Assembly: GCA_944368815.1 (NCBI GenBank)
Contig: CALVXD010000003.1
Span: forward strand, 1-56,721
Origin: an uncultured Bacilli bacterium
Lineage (GTDB): Bacteria > Bacillota_I > Bacilli_A > RF39 > UBA660
Reading direction: 5' to 3'
DNA: 56,721 nt
Part shown: in pieces, positions 25,321 through 33,525 of the stretch
Position numbering within the stretch: position 1 is the first letter of the stretch
Layout: each line of letters starts with the position of its first letter
Position numbers and translations under genes: made by a program
Notes under the pieces: generated by a model
Databases searched by the model: none
What the model was told of the DNA's origin: nothing
What the model saw: the letters and a program-made list of their open reading frames with translations, nothing else

Positions 25321-27621
25321 ATGGTTGATATTGAAGATAAAATATTAGCTATTACTGTTGTTAAAAGAAATGGTAAAAAAGTTGATTTTGATGGCAGTAA
25401 AATTGCAGTAGCTATAAAAAAGGGTTTTGACAGTGTTGCTACTGAAGAAGAAAAAAAATATAATGAGAAAGATATTCAAAAGATTTATCAAAAAGTAATT
25501 AAAAGAATTGATAAAGAATTTGTGTCTAAAGATATAGATAAAATTAAAATTGAAGAAATTCAAGATTTAATTGAAGAAGAACTTAAGAAAAATGATTATG
25601 AAGATGTTTATGAGTCATTTTCTGAATATAGAGAAAGAAGATCAGCATCAAGACAAGCTTTTTCTGATGAAAAGAAAATGCATAAGTTTTTAAAATCTAT
25701 TGAGAGTTTAGGACTTAAGAGTGCTAGTGAAGAAGATAGTAAAAGAGAGAATGCTAATATTGATGGTAATTCAGCGATGGGGACTATGTTACAATATGGT
25801 TCTACTGTATCTAAAGAATTTGCTAAAGCATATTTGATGAAAAAGAAATTTGCAGAAGCTCATGATGCGGGAGATATACATATTCATGATATGGATTTCT
25901 TAGCAATGGGAACAACTACTTGTATGCAAATTGATTTAAATAAATTATTTAAAAATGGATTTTCAACTGGACATGGTTATTTAAGACCTCCGAAAGATAT
26001 CATTTCTTATGGGGCACTTGCAGCAATTGCAATTCAATCTAATCAAAATGATCAGCATGGAGGGCAAAGTATACCAGCATTTGATTATTATATGGCACCG
26101 GGTGTACTTATGACATTTAAAAAGCAATTTAAACAATCAATATATGAACTTTTAGATTTTACCGATTTTATTAGTTTTGTAAATATGGATAAAGTTGCTA
26201 AAGAAATAGACAAATTAACTAGTATTGAATTTGATATGAACATATTTGAAAGTATTTATAAAGATTCAAGGGAAGTTAAAAGAATATTTGAAAAAGCTTA
26301 TGATACAGCTATTGCTAAAACAGATAGAACAACATATCAAGCAATGGAAGCTTTTGTTCATAACTTAAATACGATGCATTCAAGAGCGGGCGCTCAAGTA
26401 CCATTTTCATCAATTAATTTTGGAACAGATACTTCACCAGAAGGTAGAATGGTTATCAAAAATTATTTGTTATCAGTAGATGCAGGACTTGGTAAGGGAG
26501 AAACTCCAATATTCCCTATATCAATATTTAAAGTTAAAGAAGGAGTAAACTATAATAAAGAAGATCCTAACTATGATTTATTTAAATTATCATGTAAGGT
26601 GTCTGCTAAGAGATTATTTCCTAACTTCTCATTTATTGATTCACCATTTAATAAACAATATTATAAAGAAGGAGATTTTACTACTGAAGTAGGATATATG
26701 GGATGCCGTACAAGAGTACTTGGAAATGTAGTAGATCCTAATAAAGCAGTAACTCCAGGACGTGGTAATTTATCGTTTACGACAATTAATTTACCAAGGC
26801 TTGGAATCAAACATGGTATTATTACTAATGAAAAAACTGATTTAAATGGATTTTTTGAAGAACTTGGCAATTTAATGGATATGGTAAAAGATCAACTTTT
26901 AGAAAGATTTGAAATCCAATGTAGTAAAAAAATGTATAATTTCCCATTTTTACTTGGTCAAGGTGTATGGCTAGATAGTGAGAAATTAAAACCTAATGAT
27001 AGACTTAGAAAAATTCTTAAACATGGTACTTTAAGTATAGGATTTATTGGACTTGCTGAATGCTTAAAGGCTCTTATTGGTAAACATCATGGTGAAAGTG
27101 ATGAAGCTCAAAAATTGGGAATTAAAATAATTAAATTTATGAGAGAAAAATGTGATGAATATAGTAAACAATACAATTTGAACTTTACATGTTTAGCAAC
27201 TCCTGCAGAAGGACTATCTGGAAGATTTACTGGTATAGATAAAGCTATATATGGAAGAATTAAAGGTGTAACTGATAGAGAATATTATACTAACTCATTC
27301 CATGTTCCAGTATATTATAATATATCTGTAGTAGATAAAATAAAGAAAGAAGCTCCATATCATGAATTTACTAATGCTGGACATATTAGTTATATTGAAT
27401 TAGATGGAGATACTGCTAATAATGTTGAAGCATTTGAACAAATTATTAGAATAATGAAAGAAAATAATATGGGATATGCAGCAATTAATCATCCAGTAGA
27501 TAGAGATCCAGTATGTGGATATGTTGGGGTAATTGGAGATATTTGTCCTGGTTGTGGTAGACATTCAGGAGAAGGCGTAAGCATTGAAAAAATAAATAGT
27601 ATTAATGAATGTTGTAGATAA
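25321..27621 (+). CDS. nrdD: Anaerobic ribonucleoside-triphosphate reductase, large part (lacks glycyl radical site)
   Basis: Class III reductase makes dNTPs from NTPs without oxygen. The 766-residue protein has an N-terminal ATP-cone (about residues 10-105), then the ten-stranded barrel with Cys in TTCMQIDL near residue 200 and YMGCRTRV near 460. The C-terminus carries Cys732, Cys742-P-G-Cys745 and Cys764-Cys765, a probable zinc site. The protein stops at ECCR. The usual C-terminal glycyl radical segment (R-V/I-x-G-Y) is missing and is found instead in a separate 59-residue gene 19 bases downstream. Order nrdD, radical domain, nrdG suggests one operon and a split enzyme. Confidence 0.93.
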   Translation: MVDIEDKILAITVVKRNGKKVDFDGSKIAVAIKKGFDSVATEEEKKYNEKDIQKIYQKVIKRIDKEFVSKDIDKIKIEEIQDLIEEELKKNDYEDVYESFSEYRERRSASRQAFSDEKKMHKFLKSIESLGLKSASEEDSKRENANIDGNSAMGTMLQYGSTVSKEFAKAYLMKKKFAEAHDAGDIHIHDMDFLAMGTTTCMQIDLNKLFKNGFSTGHGYLRPPKDIISYGALAAIAIQSNQNDQHGGQSIPAFDYYMAPGVLMTFKKQFKQSIYELLDFTDFISFVNMDKVAKEIDKLTSIEFDMNIFESIYKDSREVKRIFEKAYDTAIAKTDRTTYQAMEAFVHNLNTMHSRAGAQVPFSSINFGTDTSPEGRMVIKNYLLSVDAGLGKGETPIFPISIFKVKEGVNYNKEDPNYDLFKLSCKVSAKRLFPNFSFIDSPFNKQYYKEGDFTTEVGYMGCRTRVLGNVVDPNKAVTPGRGNLSFTTINLPRLGIKHGIITNEKTDLNGFFEELGNLMDMVKDQLLERFEIQCSKKMYNFPFLLGQGVWLDSEKLKPNDRLRKILKHGTLSIGFIGLAECLKALIGKHHGESDEAQKLGIKIIKFMREKCDEYSKQYNLNFTCLATPAEGLSGRFTGIDKAIYGRIKGVTDREYYTNSFHVPVYYNISVVDKIKKEAPYHEFTNAGHISYIELDGDTANNVEAFEQIIRIMKENNMGYAAINHPVDRDPVCGYVGVIGDICPGCGRHSGEGVSIEKINSINECCR

Positions 27622-27640
27622 AAAGAAAGGGAGAATTAAA

Positions 27641-27820
27641 ATGAAAGAAGAAGTAAGAGAAGCTAAAAAAGTTGGGGAAGGCGTTGAATTTGAAAGAATT
27701 AGAAGAATTACAGGATATTTAGTAGGTACTACTGATAGATTCAATAATGGTAAAAGAGCAGAAGAAAGAGATAGAGTTAAACATAGTACTAAAGGTATTT
27801 TTGCAGAGAATGCAGCATAA
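27641..27820 (+). CDS. Stand-alone glycyl radical domain of class III ribonucleotide reductase
   Basis: This 59-residue protein contains EFERIRRITGYLVGT and then DRFNNGKRAEERDRVKH, the pattern found at the very C-terminus of many Firmicute NrdD proteins. Gly25 in RITGYL is the predicted radical residue. It has its own AAAGGGAG binding site and ATG (27641); a longer in-frame start inside nrdD at 27605 is less likely. It begins KKVGEGVEFERI, which echoes SGEGVSIEKI near the end of the 766-residue NrdD, so the junction may reflect a local duplication. The ending TAATG is shared with nrdG, coupling the two. It would act like an autonomous glycyl radical cofactor (inference). Confidence 0.85.
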   Translation: MKEEVREAKKVGEGVEFERIRRITGYLVGTTDRFNNGKRAEERDRVKHSTKGIFAENAA

Positions 27821-28380
27821 TGCAAATTAGATTAGCGGCAGAACTCCAAAAGGATAGTATTGTTGATGGAGAAGGCGTTAGAGCAGTTTTATGGACACAA
27901 GGTTGTTCACATAATTGTAAGGGATGCCAAAATCCACAAACACATTCTTTTGATGGAGGAGCGTTGATTGACTTTGAAGAAGTTAAATCTTGGATAGATG
28001 AATTAGAGGGGCACCAAGGACTTACATTATCTGGAGGTGACCCTTTCTTTCAACCTTATGAATGCGCAGAAATAGCAAAATATGCAAGAAGTAAAAACTT
28101 AAATATATGGTGTTATACAGGATTTACTTTTGAAGCATTACTTGAAAAAAGTAAGAAAGATCCTAATATAATGGAACTACTTAAACAAATAGATGTTTTA
28201 GTAGATGGTAGATTTATATTAGAACAAAAAAGTTTAGATTTATTATTCAGAGGATCCGCAAATCAAAGAATAATTGATGTTCCTAAAAGTTTAAATGAAA
28301 ATAAAGTATCTTTAGTAGAAAAATATTATGAAGAAAAAAATGTGGTTAATCCTTTGAAAAGAGAACATATGTATATATAA
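27820..28380 (+). CDS. nrdG: Anaerobic ribonucleotide reductase activating enzyme
   Basis: NrdG is a radical SAM enzyme that creates the glycyl radical on NrdD. The 186-residue protein has the cluster motif C29-S-H-N-C33-K-G-C36 and the SAM-binding LTLSGGDPFFQ near residues 66-76, with VDGRF further on. Length is typical or slightly long. Its start overlaps the stop of the glycyl-radical-domain gene (TAATG), which places the activase in direct coupling with the small subunit it would modify. Confidence 0.96.
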   Translation: MQIRLAAELQKDSIVDGEGVRAVLWTQGCSHNCKGCQNPQTHSFDGGALIDFEEVKSWIDELEGHQGLTLSGGDPFFQPYECAEIAKYARSKNLNIWCYTGFTFEALLEKSKKDPNIMELLKQIDVLVDGRFILEQKSLDLLFRGSANQRIIDVPKSLNENKVSLVEKYYEEKNVVNPLKREHMYI

Positions 28381-28447
28381 GTTCTTTTTCTTTATTAAAT
28401 TTATTGCTTATTTGGAAAAAATAATATATATTAGTGATGGTGATATA

Positions 28448-29062
28448 ATGAAAATTATAAAATATAAGAAAGGCTCTAATGGTAAATATAAATTGTTTTT
28501 AGAAGATGGTACTACTTTTGATACATATGAGGATGTTATTTTAAACAATAACCTATTATATAAAAAAGAGATAGATAATAATTTATATAATGTTATAATA
28601 AATGATAATATGTATGAAGAAGCTTATAATAAAAGTGTTAGTTATATTGAAGTAAGACTTAGAAGTATTAATGAAATAAAAGTATATTTAAAAAATAAAA
28701 AATATAGTGAAGAAGTAATTGAAAGTACTATTAATAGACTTTTAAAAAATAATATATTAAATGATGAAGTATTTACTAAGGCTTTTATTAATGATAAATT
28801 AAATTTTACAACAATGGGACCATATAAAATAGAATTAGAATTAAAAAAACATTATATAGATACTAATATTATAAATACATATATAAATAATATAGATGAT
28901 GAAATTCTTTATGAGAAAATTGATAAATTAATAACTAAGTTTATGAAAACTAATAAGAAACATAAAGGATTTGTATTAAAAAATAAAATATATAATAATT
29001 TGCTTAATTTAGGATATAAATCTAGTATGATATTAGAAATATTAAATAATTATGAATTTTAA
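28448..29062 (+). CDS. recX: Regulatory protein RecX
   Basis: RecX modulates RecA filament growth. The 204-residue protein shows the family's helical repeats: SVSYIEVRLRSINEIKVYLKNKKYSEEVIESTINRLLKNNILNDEVFTKAFINDKLN, then GPYKIELELKKHYID. The ATG at 28448 (MKIIKYKKGSNGKYKLFLEDG) is chosen, because an in-frame TTG at 28412 would add a non-family extension and has no binding site. No recA is in the window and no SOS box was seen before the gene. Assignment rests on the repeat pattern and length. Confidence 0.85.
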   Translation: MKIIKYKKGSNGKYKLFLEDGTTFDTYEDVILNNNLLYKKEIDNNLYNVIINDNMYEEAYNKSVSYIEVRLRSINEIKVYLKNKKYSEEVIESTINRLLKNNILNDEVFTKAFINDKLNFTTMGPYKIELELKKHYIDTNIINTYINNIDDEILYEKIDKLITKFMKTNKKHKGFVLKNKIYNNLLNLGYKSSMILEILNNYEF

Positions 29063-29109
29063 TGTATAAAAAATAAAAAAATAATAATACTAATAGTGGA
29101 GATGATATA

Positions 29110-29607
29110 ATGAAAAAAGTGCTTTCCTTATTTGTATTATTATTTTTATTTGGATGTGCTCTTAATAATAGTCCTACTAGTAAAGTAGAAGAACTATTAA
29201 ATAAATATCAAATGCTAGATGAAGATATAAAAAATGAAATAGATACTATAACAGATAAAGAAAATTTAACAGATAATCAAAAAGATAGATATAAAAAAAT
29301 AATAGAAAATCAATATAAAAATTTAAGTTATGATATAAAAGATGAAGAAATAGATGGAGATAAAGCCACTGTAACTGTACAGATTAAAGTAAAAGATTAT
29401 AAGAAAGTTATTAAAGAATTAGATGAAGAATATAAAGATAAAGAATACACTTTAGAAGAATATAATGATGCTAAATTAGATAAATTAGAAGGTGCTAAAG
29501 ATACTGTGATTTATACTTTAGAACTAGATGTATATAAAAGTGGAGATGAATGGAAAGTAGATAGTTTAAGTAATATTGATAAAAAGAAATTACAGGGAAT
29601 GTATTGA
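29110..29607 (+). CDS. Putative lipoprotein
   Basis: This 165-residue protein has a lipoprotein signal with lipobox LFGC (Cys16), so it should be anchored outside the membrane. The mature part is highly charged: a helical KVEELLNKYQMLDEDIKNEID stretch, then DGDKATVTVQIKVKDYKKVIKEL and GDEWKVDSLS, a pattern like NTF2-like or DUF5105-type lipoproteins. No enzymatic motif is seen. The binding site is TGGAGATGATA. A terminator overlaps its end. Confidence 0.8.
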   Translation: MKKVLSLFVLLFLFGCALNNSPTSKVEELLNKYQMLDEDIKNEIDTITDKENLTDNQKDRYKKIIENQYKNLSYDIKDEEIDGDKATVTVQIKVKDYKKVIKELDEEYKDKEYTLEEYNDAKLDKLEGAKDTVIYTLELDVYKSGDEWKVDSLSNIDKKKLQGMY

Positions 29608-29628
29608 TATACATTTTCTTTTTTTTAT
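29598..29628 (+). terminator. Terminator of the lipoprotein gene
   Basis: AATGTAT and ATACATT (7 bp, loop TGAT) overlap the stop codon and precede TTCTTTTTTTT. Confidence 0.75.
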
Positions 29629-29638
29629 AAAAAATACA

Positions 29639-29667
29639 TTGACGTAGAACATATGTTTGTGTATAAT
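29639..29667 (+). promoter_or_regulatory. Promoter with SOS-box-like operator
   Basis: TTGACG (29639-29644), a 17-bp spacer and TATAAT (29662-29667). The spacer contains AGAACATATGTTTG (29646-29659), which matches the Firmicute LexA (DinR) box CGAACRNRYGTTYC at 12 of 14 positions. Its core AACATATGTT is a perfect palindrome. LexA bound here would block the promoter. Confidence 0.75.
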
Positions 29668-29705
29668 AGTAAGCATAAAAATTATTTAAGATTGGAGGAA
29701 ATAAA

Positions 29706-30560
29706 ATGAAAGAAGATAAAATGCATTTAATTAATAAAATATTTAATAATGATACTATAAGAACTGTGTGGGATAAAGATAAAGAAAAATATTATATAAG
29801 TATAGTTGATATGGTTGGAGTTTTATCTGGTAGCGATAGACCAAGAAAATATTGGAGTGACTTAAAAAAGAAACTTATCGAAGAAGGAAATGAAGTGTCC
29901 GAGAAAATCGGACAGTTAAAGTTAAAAGCACAGGATGGTAAATATCGTTTAACTGATGTATGCGATATTGAAGAAATGTTTCGAATAATTGAGTCAATTC
30001 CATCAAAGAATGCGGAACCAGTGAAACTTTGGTTAGCTAAATTAGGAAGTGAAAGAATTGATGAAGTATTTGATCCGTCAATAACTGCTCAAAGAGCAAT
30101 TGATTTATATAGAGCAAAAGGTTATGATGAATATTGGATAGCAAAAAGAATAAAAGGAATTCAGGATAGAAAACAACTTACAGATGTATGGAAGGATGGT
30201 GGAATAACTGAATCAAAGGAATATGCAATTCTAACCAATGAAATATATAAAAGTTGGTCAGGAATGACAGCAAAAGAATATAAGGTATTTAAGGGACTTA
30301 GAAAAGAATCTTTAAGGGATAATATGTCAGATATTGAAGTTGCTCTTGCTGATATAGGAGAACTTGCAACTCGTGAAATTGCTAAACAACATAAACCAAG
30401 AGGCTTAGATGAAAATATAGAAGTTGCTAAAAGAGGTGGAAGAATAGCTAACAATACTAGAAAAGATTTAGAGGAAGAAATTGGTAAGTCAGTAATAACT
30501 AAAGATAATACTTTGCCATATGAATATAAAGAAGAAAAGTTAGTAGAAAATAATAAATAG
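29706..30560 (+). CDS. dinD: DinD-like protein with Bro-N domain
   Basis: This 284-residue protein has an N-terminal Bro-N/antirepressor-type domain (about residues 8-112: IRTVWDKDKEKYYISIVDMVGVLSGSDRPRKYW ... YRLTDVCDIEEMFRIIESIPS ... KLWLAKLG). A C-terminal region follows like that of the DNA-damage-inducible protein DinD: RAIDLYRAKGYDEYWIAKR, GITESKEYAILTNEIYKSW, LREN-like core and GGRIANNTRKDLEEEIGKSVI. E. coli DinD is SOS-controlled and acts on RecA. The LexA-box-like sequence in its promoter supports DNA-damage control here. Phage antirepressors share the Bro-N part, so a prophage origin is possible. Its terminator is interrupted by the MITE-like element. Confidence 0.8.
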   Translation: MKEDKMHLINKIFNNDTIRTVWDKDKEKYYISIVDMVGVLSGSDRPRKYWSDLKKKLIEEGNEVSEKIGQLKLKAQDGKYRLTDVCDIEEMFRIIESIPSKNAEPVKLWLAKLGSERIDEVFDPSITAQRAIDLYRAKGYDEYWIAKRIKGIQDRKQLTDVWKDGGITESKEYAILTNEIYKSWSGMTAKEYKVFKGLRKESLRDNMSDIEVALADIGELATREIAKQHKPRGLDENIEVAKRGGRIANNTRKDLEEEIGKSVITKDNTLPYEYKEEKLVENNK

Positions 30561-30577
30561 TATCAAATTACTATTTT
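30554..30577 (+). repeat. 24-bp direct repeat flanking the MITE, left
   Basis: The repeat begins TAAATAGTATC and ends TACTATTTT, and equals 30769-30792. It is itself a hairpin (AAATAGTA / TACTATTT, loop TCAAAT) overlapping the dinD-like stop codon. It probably represents the gene's terminator, duplicated on insertion. Confidence 0.85.
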
Positions 30578-30768
30578 CAGACTGTTGACAAACTACCTTT
30601 TTTGAAAAAATCTAAAAATTGAATTTTCAAAAGTGGGAGTAAAACTTTAAAAATCAAATAATTTTAGATGATAATTTCCTAAAATTGTTCTTTTTTTATA
30701 TTAAAGTGGGGAATATAAAAAGCCGATTGACAAAGCCGATTTGAAAAATCGACTTTGTCAACGGCCTG
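30578..30768. mobile_element. 191-bp MITE-like element
   Basis: The element has 15-bp terminal inverted repeats that match at 13 positions: left CAGACTGTTGACAAA, right end reverse-complementing to CAGGCCGTTGACAAA. It is flanked by exact 24-bp direct repeats, as expected of a target duplication. There is no coding capacity. The right end folds into a long hairpin (GCCG, TTGACAAAG, CGATTT against their complements, 30722-30765). A full-length parent transposon is not in the window. Long target repeats and insertion into a hairpin recall IS1182-type behaviour, but that link is only a suggestion. Confidence 0.75.
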
Positions 30769-30792
30769 TAAATAGTATCAAATTACTATTTT
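30769..30792 (+). repeat. 24-bp direct repeat flanking the MITE, right
   Basis: This is an exact copy of 30554-30577 with the same 8-bp hairpin, followed by GTTTTTC. The original terminator T-tract lies on this side, so this copy is the better terminator. Confidence 0.85.
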
Positions 30793-30799
30793 GTTTTTC

Positions 30800-30828
30800 T
30801 TTACTAATAATAATTATTATGCTAAAAT
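30800..30828 (+). promoter_or_regulatory. trpS promoter
   Basis: TTTACT (30800-30805), a 17-bp spacer and TAAAAT (30823-30828) with an upstream TGC (extended -10). No T-box leader fits between it and the start codon at 30853. Confidence 0.65.
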
Positions 30829-30852
30829 TATTTTAGAAAAGAGATGAGATGT

Positions 30853-31950
30853 ATGGCTAAAAATATAATTTTAACAGGGGATAGACCAACAGGTAAGTTA
30901 CATTTAGGACACTTTGTTGGATCACTTAGAGAAAGGGTTAGAATACAAGAAAGTGGTAGTTATGATGAAATGTATATAATGATAGCTGATGCTCAAGCAC
31001 TTACAGATAATGCTGATAATCCCGAAAAAATTAGGGAAAGCATTATAGAAGTAGCTCTTGATTATTTATCAGTGGGATTAGATCCAAATAAAATTTCAAT
31101 GTTTATTCAGTCTCAAGTGTCAGAATTAACAGAGCTTACTTTCTTTTATATGAATTTAGTTACATTAGCTAGATTAGAAAGAAATCCTACAGTTAAATCA
31201 GAAATAAAATTAAGAGAATTTAATAATTCTATTCCGGTTGGTTTTATGACTTATCCAATTAGTCAAGCAGCTGATATTACTGCATTTAAAGCGAATTTAG
31301 TTCCAGTAGGGGTTGATCAACTTCCAATGATTGAACAAACAAGAGAAATTGTTAGAAGTTTTAATAATACATATAAAAAGGAAGTCTTGGTTGAGCCTGA
31401 AGCAGTTTTACCTAATAATGAAGTATGTTTGAGATTGCCAGGAACAGATGGAAAAGCAAAGATGAGTAAAAGCTTGGGAAATTGTATTTATTTATCTGAT
31501 CCTTCAGAAGAAGTTAAGAAAAAAGTAATGAGCATGTATACTGATCCTAATCATATTAGGGTAGAAGATCCAGGAAAAGTAGAAGATAATACTGTATTTA
31601 CATATCTTGATGCTTTTTGTACTGATGAGCATTTTGCTAAGTATTTACCAGAATATAAAAATCTTGATGAATTAAAAGCACATTATCAAAAAGGCGGATT
31701 AGGGGATGTTAAAATAAAGAAATTTTTATTTAATGTTTTAGAAGAAGTTTTAACTCCAATTAGAGAAAAAAGAAAAATATATGAAAATAAAATAGAAGAA
31801 GTATATAATATATTAGAAAGAGGAAGTAACAAAGCAAGAGAAAAAGCTCAAGAAACTTTAAGAGAAGTTAAAGAGGCAATGAAAATTAATTATTTTGAAG
31901 ATAAAGAATTAATTAAATCACATATAGAAAAATATGATAAGGGGGAATAA
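30853..31950 (+). CDS. trpS: Tryptophan--tRNA ligase
   Basis: This enzyme charges tRNA-Trp. The 365-residue class I synthetase has TGDRPTGKLHLGH (HIGH motif, residues 17-20) and K203-M-S-K-S207. The Met at 30853 (MAKNIILTG) is preferred to the in-frame ATG three codons upstream, because GAGATGAG then sits at a usual distance. The protein is about 30 residues longer than the B. subtilis enzyme and has a lysine-rich C-terminal end. It has its own promoter just after the MITE; murC follows two bases after its stop. Confidence 0.96.
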   Translation: MAKNIILTGDRPTGKLHLGHFVGSLRERVRIQESGSYDEMYIMIADAQALTDNADNPEKIRESIIEVALDYLSVGLDPNKISMFIQSQVSELTELTFFYMNLVTLARLERNPTVKSEIKLREFNNSIPVGFMTYPISQAADITAFKANLVPVGVDQLPMIEQTREIVRSFNNTYKKEVLVEPEAVLPNNEVCLRLPGTDGKAKMSKSLGNCIYLSDPSEEVKKKVMSMYTDPNHIRVEDPGKVEDNTVFTYLDAFCTDEHFAKYLPEYKNLDELKAHYQKGGLGDVKIKKFLFNVLEEVLTPIREKRKIYENKIEEVYNILERGSNKAREKAQETLREVKEAMKINYFEDKELIKSHIEKYDKGE

Positions 31951-31952
31951 TT

Positions 31953-33239
31953 ATGTATCATTTTATAGGAATCAAGGGAGCAGGAATGAGTTCCCTTGCT
32001 AATATTATGAATGATTTAGGTTATGAAGTAAAAGGAAGTGATATTGAAAAACACTTCTTCACTGAAATAGGTTTAAATGAAAGAAATATAAAAATAACTG
32101 TATATGATAAAAATAATATATATGAAGGATTAACAATAATAAAAGGAGCTTCTATAACAGAAGATAACGTTGAATTAATGGAAGCTAAAAGACTTAATTT
32201 AGAAATTATTACTTATGAAGAAATGGTAGGAAGATTAACTACTAAGTTTAAAACAATTTGTGTATCAGGTTGCCATGGAAAAACAACGACAACAGCAATG
32301 TTATCTATTACTTTGCCTAGTACTAATTATCTAATCGGGGATGGTACTGGATTTGCTAAAAAAGATAATACTTATTTTGCTTTAGAGTCTTGTGAGTATA
32401 AAAGACATTTCTTAAATTACACACCATATTATTTAATAATCACTAATATTGATTTAGATCATGTTGATTATTTTAAAGATATTGATGATGTAATAGATGC
32501 TTATAATACATTAGCGAATAAGACTATAAAAAAGGTTATTATGTATGGAGATGATCCATATACTGGAAATTTGAAATTAGACAAAGAGCCAATTACTTAT
32601 GGACTATCTAGTAATAATGATGTAGTTGCTAAAAATATAGAATATAATGAAAATGGAATTAAGTTTGATGTTTATATTGACAATAATATGTTTGGTAAAT
32701 TTGATTTGCCATTATATGGAGAACATCAATTATTAGATTCTTTATCAGTAATAACAGTATGTTATTTAGAAGGTATGGATAGTAATACTATTCAAAGTAA
32801 TTTGAGTAAGTTTAAAGGGGCTAAAAGAAGATTTAGTGAAGTAGTTGTTAATGATTCAATTATAATAGATGATTATGCTCATCATCCAAATGAAATAAAA
32901 GCAACAATGGATGCTGTAAAACAAAAGTATCCAAATAAAAATATTGTAGCAATATTTCAACCACATACATTTACTAGAACTGAAGAGTTTGCAAGTGATA
33001 TTGTAAAATACTTAAATATGGGTGATTGTGCTTATGTACTTGATATTCATCCTGCTAGAGAAAAACAAGAAGATTACCCTGATGTTACATCTAATATAAT
33101 AATAGATAAATTAAATAATGGATATCATTTAAATATAACTGATGCAAAAATATTATCAAGACATAAAGGTAGTGTTTATGTATTTATGAGTCCAAATGAT
33201 TTATCTGTATTAGAAAAAGAATTAAAGGAGTTATTATAA
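31953..33239 (+). CDS. murC: UDP-N-acetylmuramate--L-alanine ligase
   Basis: MurC adds L-Ala to UDP-MurNAc, the first amino acid of the peptidoglycan stem. The 428-residue protein has the N-terminal Rossmann motif HFIGIKGAGMSSLA, the ATP-binding GCHGKTTTTA near residue 110, and ITNIDLDHVDYF. The DDYAHHPNEI near residue 308 is a Mur ligase signature. The start follows AGGGGGAATA. A gap-free coupling with the DUF1653 gene (TAATGG) follows. Its presence shows that the organism makes a wall. Confidence 0.96.
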   Translation: MYHFIGIKGAGMSSLANIMNDLGYEVKGSDIEKHFFTEIGLNERNIKITVYDKNNIYEGLTIIKGASITEDNVELMEAKRLNLEIITYEEMVGRLTTKFKTICVSGCHGKTTTTAMLSITLPSTNYLIGDGTGFAKKDNTYFALESCEYKRHFLNYTPYYLIITNIDLDHVDYFKDIDDVIDAYNTLANKTIKKVIMYGDDPYTGNLKLDKEPITYGLSSNNDVVAKNIEYNENGIKFDVYIDNNMFGKFDLPLYGEHQLLDSLSVITVCYLEGMDSNTIQSNLSKFKGAKRRFSEVVVNDSIIIDDYAHHPNEIKATMDAVKQKYPNKNIVAIFQPHTFTRTEEFASDIVKYLNMGDCAYVLDIHPAREKQEDYPDVTSNIIIDKLNNGYHLNITDAKILSRHKGSVYVFMSPNDLSVLEKELKELL

Positions 33240-33463
33240 TGGATATTAAAGTAGGGAATGTTTATAAACATTTTAAAGGAATGAAAGTTAAAGTAATAGC
33301 TTTAGCTAAAGACTCAGAAACTTTAGAAGATATGATAGTATATGAACACTTGGATACTAAAGAAGTATGGGTAAGACCATATAAAATGTTTATATCAAAA
33401 GTAGACAAAGAAAAGTATCCAAATATTTCACAAGAATATAGATTTGAATTACAAAGAGATTAA
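33239..33463 (+). CDS. DUF1653 domain protein
   Basis: This 74-residue cytosolic protein matches DUF1653: VGNVYKHFKGMKVKVIALAKDSETLEDMIVYEHL, then KEVWVRPYKMF. The family has an SH3-like beta-barrel look and no established role. Its start codon overlaps the murC stop, so it is translationally coupled to murC. A strong terminator ends the trpS-murC-DUF1653 unit. Confidence 0.9.
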   Translation: MDIKVGNVYKHFKGMKVKVIALAKDSETLEDMIVYEHLDTKEVWVRPYKMFISKVDKEKYPNISQEYRFELQRD

Positions 33464-33490
33464 AGTGCTAATAAAAGTTAGCATTTTTTT
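33464..33490 (+). terminator. Terminator of the trpS-murC-DUF1653 operon
   Basis: AGTGCTAA and TTAGCATT (8 bp, one G-U) are followed by an eight-base T run. Confidence 0.85.
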
Positions 33491-33525
33491 TAATATTTAA
33501 TACTAAGATATATTGGAGGGATAAT

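Noticed and set aside
27605..27640. Start of the glycyl-radical gene inside nrdD
   Set aside because: That start has no binding site; AAAGGGAG directs the ATG at 27641.
30578..30768. Retron or structured regulatory RNA
   Set aside because: The inverted ends and flanking duplication are better explained by a MITE; no reverse transcriptase is nearby.
30792..30852. T-box leader for trpS
   Set aside because: Only about 25 bp separate the predicted transcription start from the start codon, and no specifier hairpin or T-box sequence is present.
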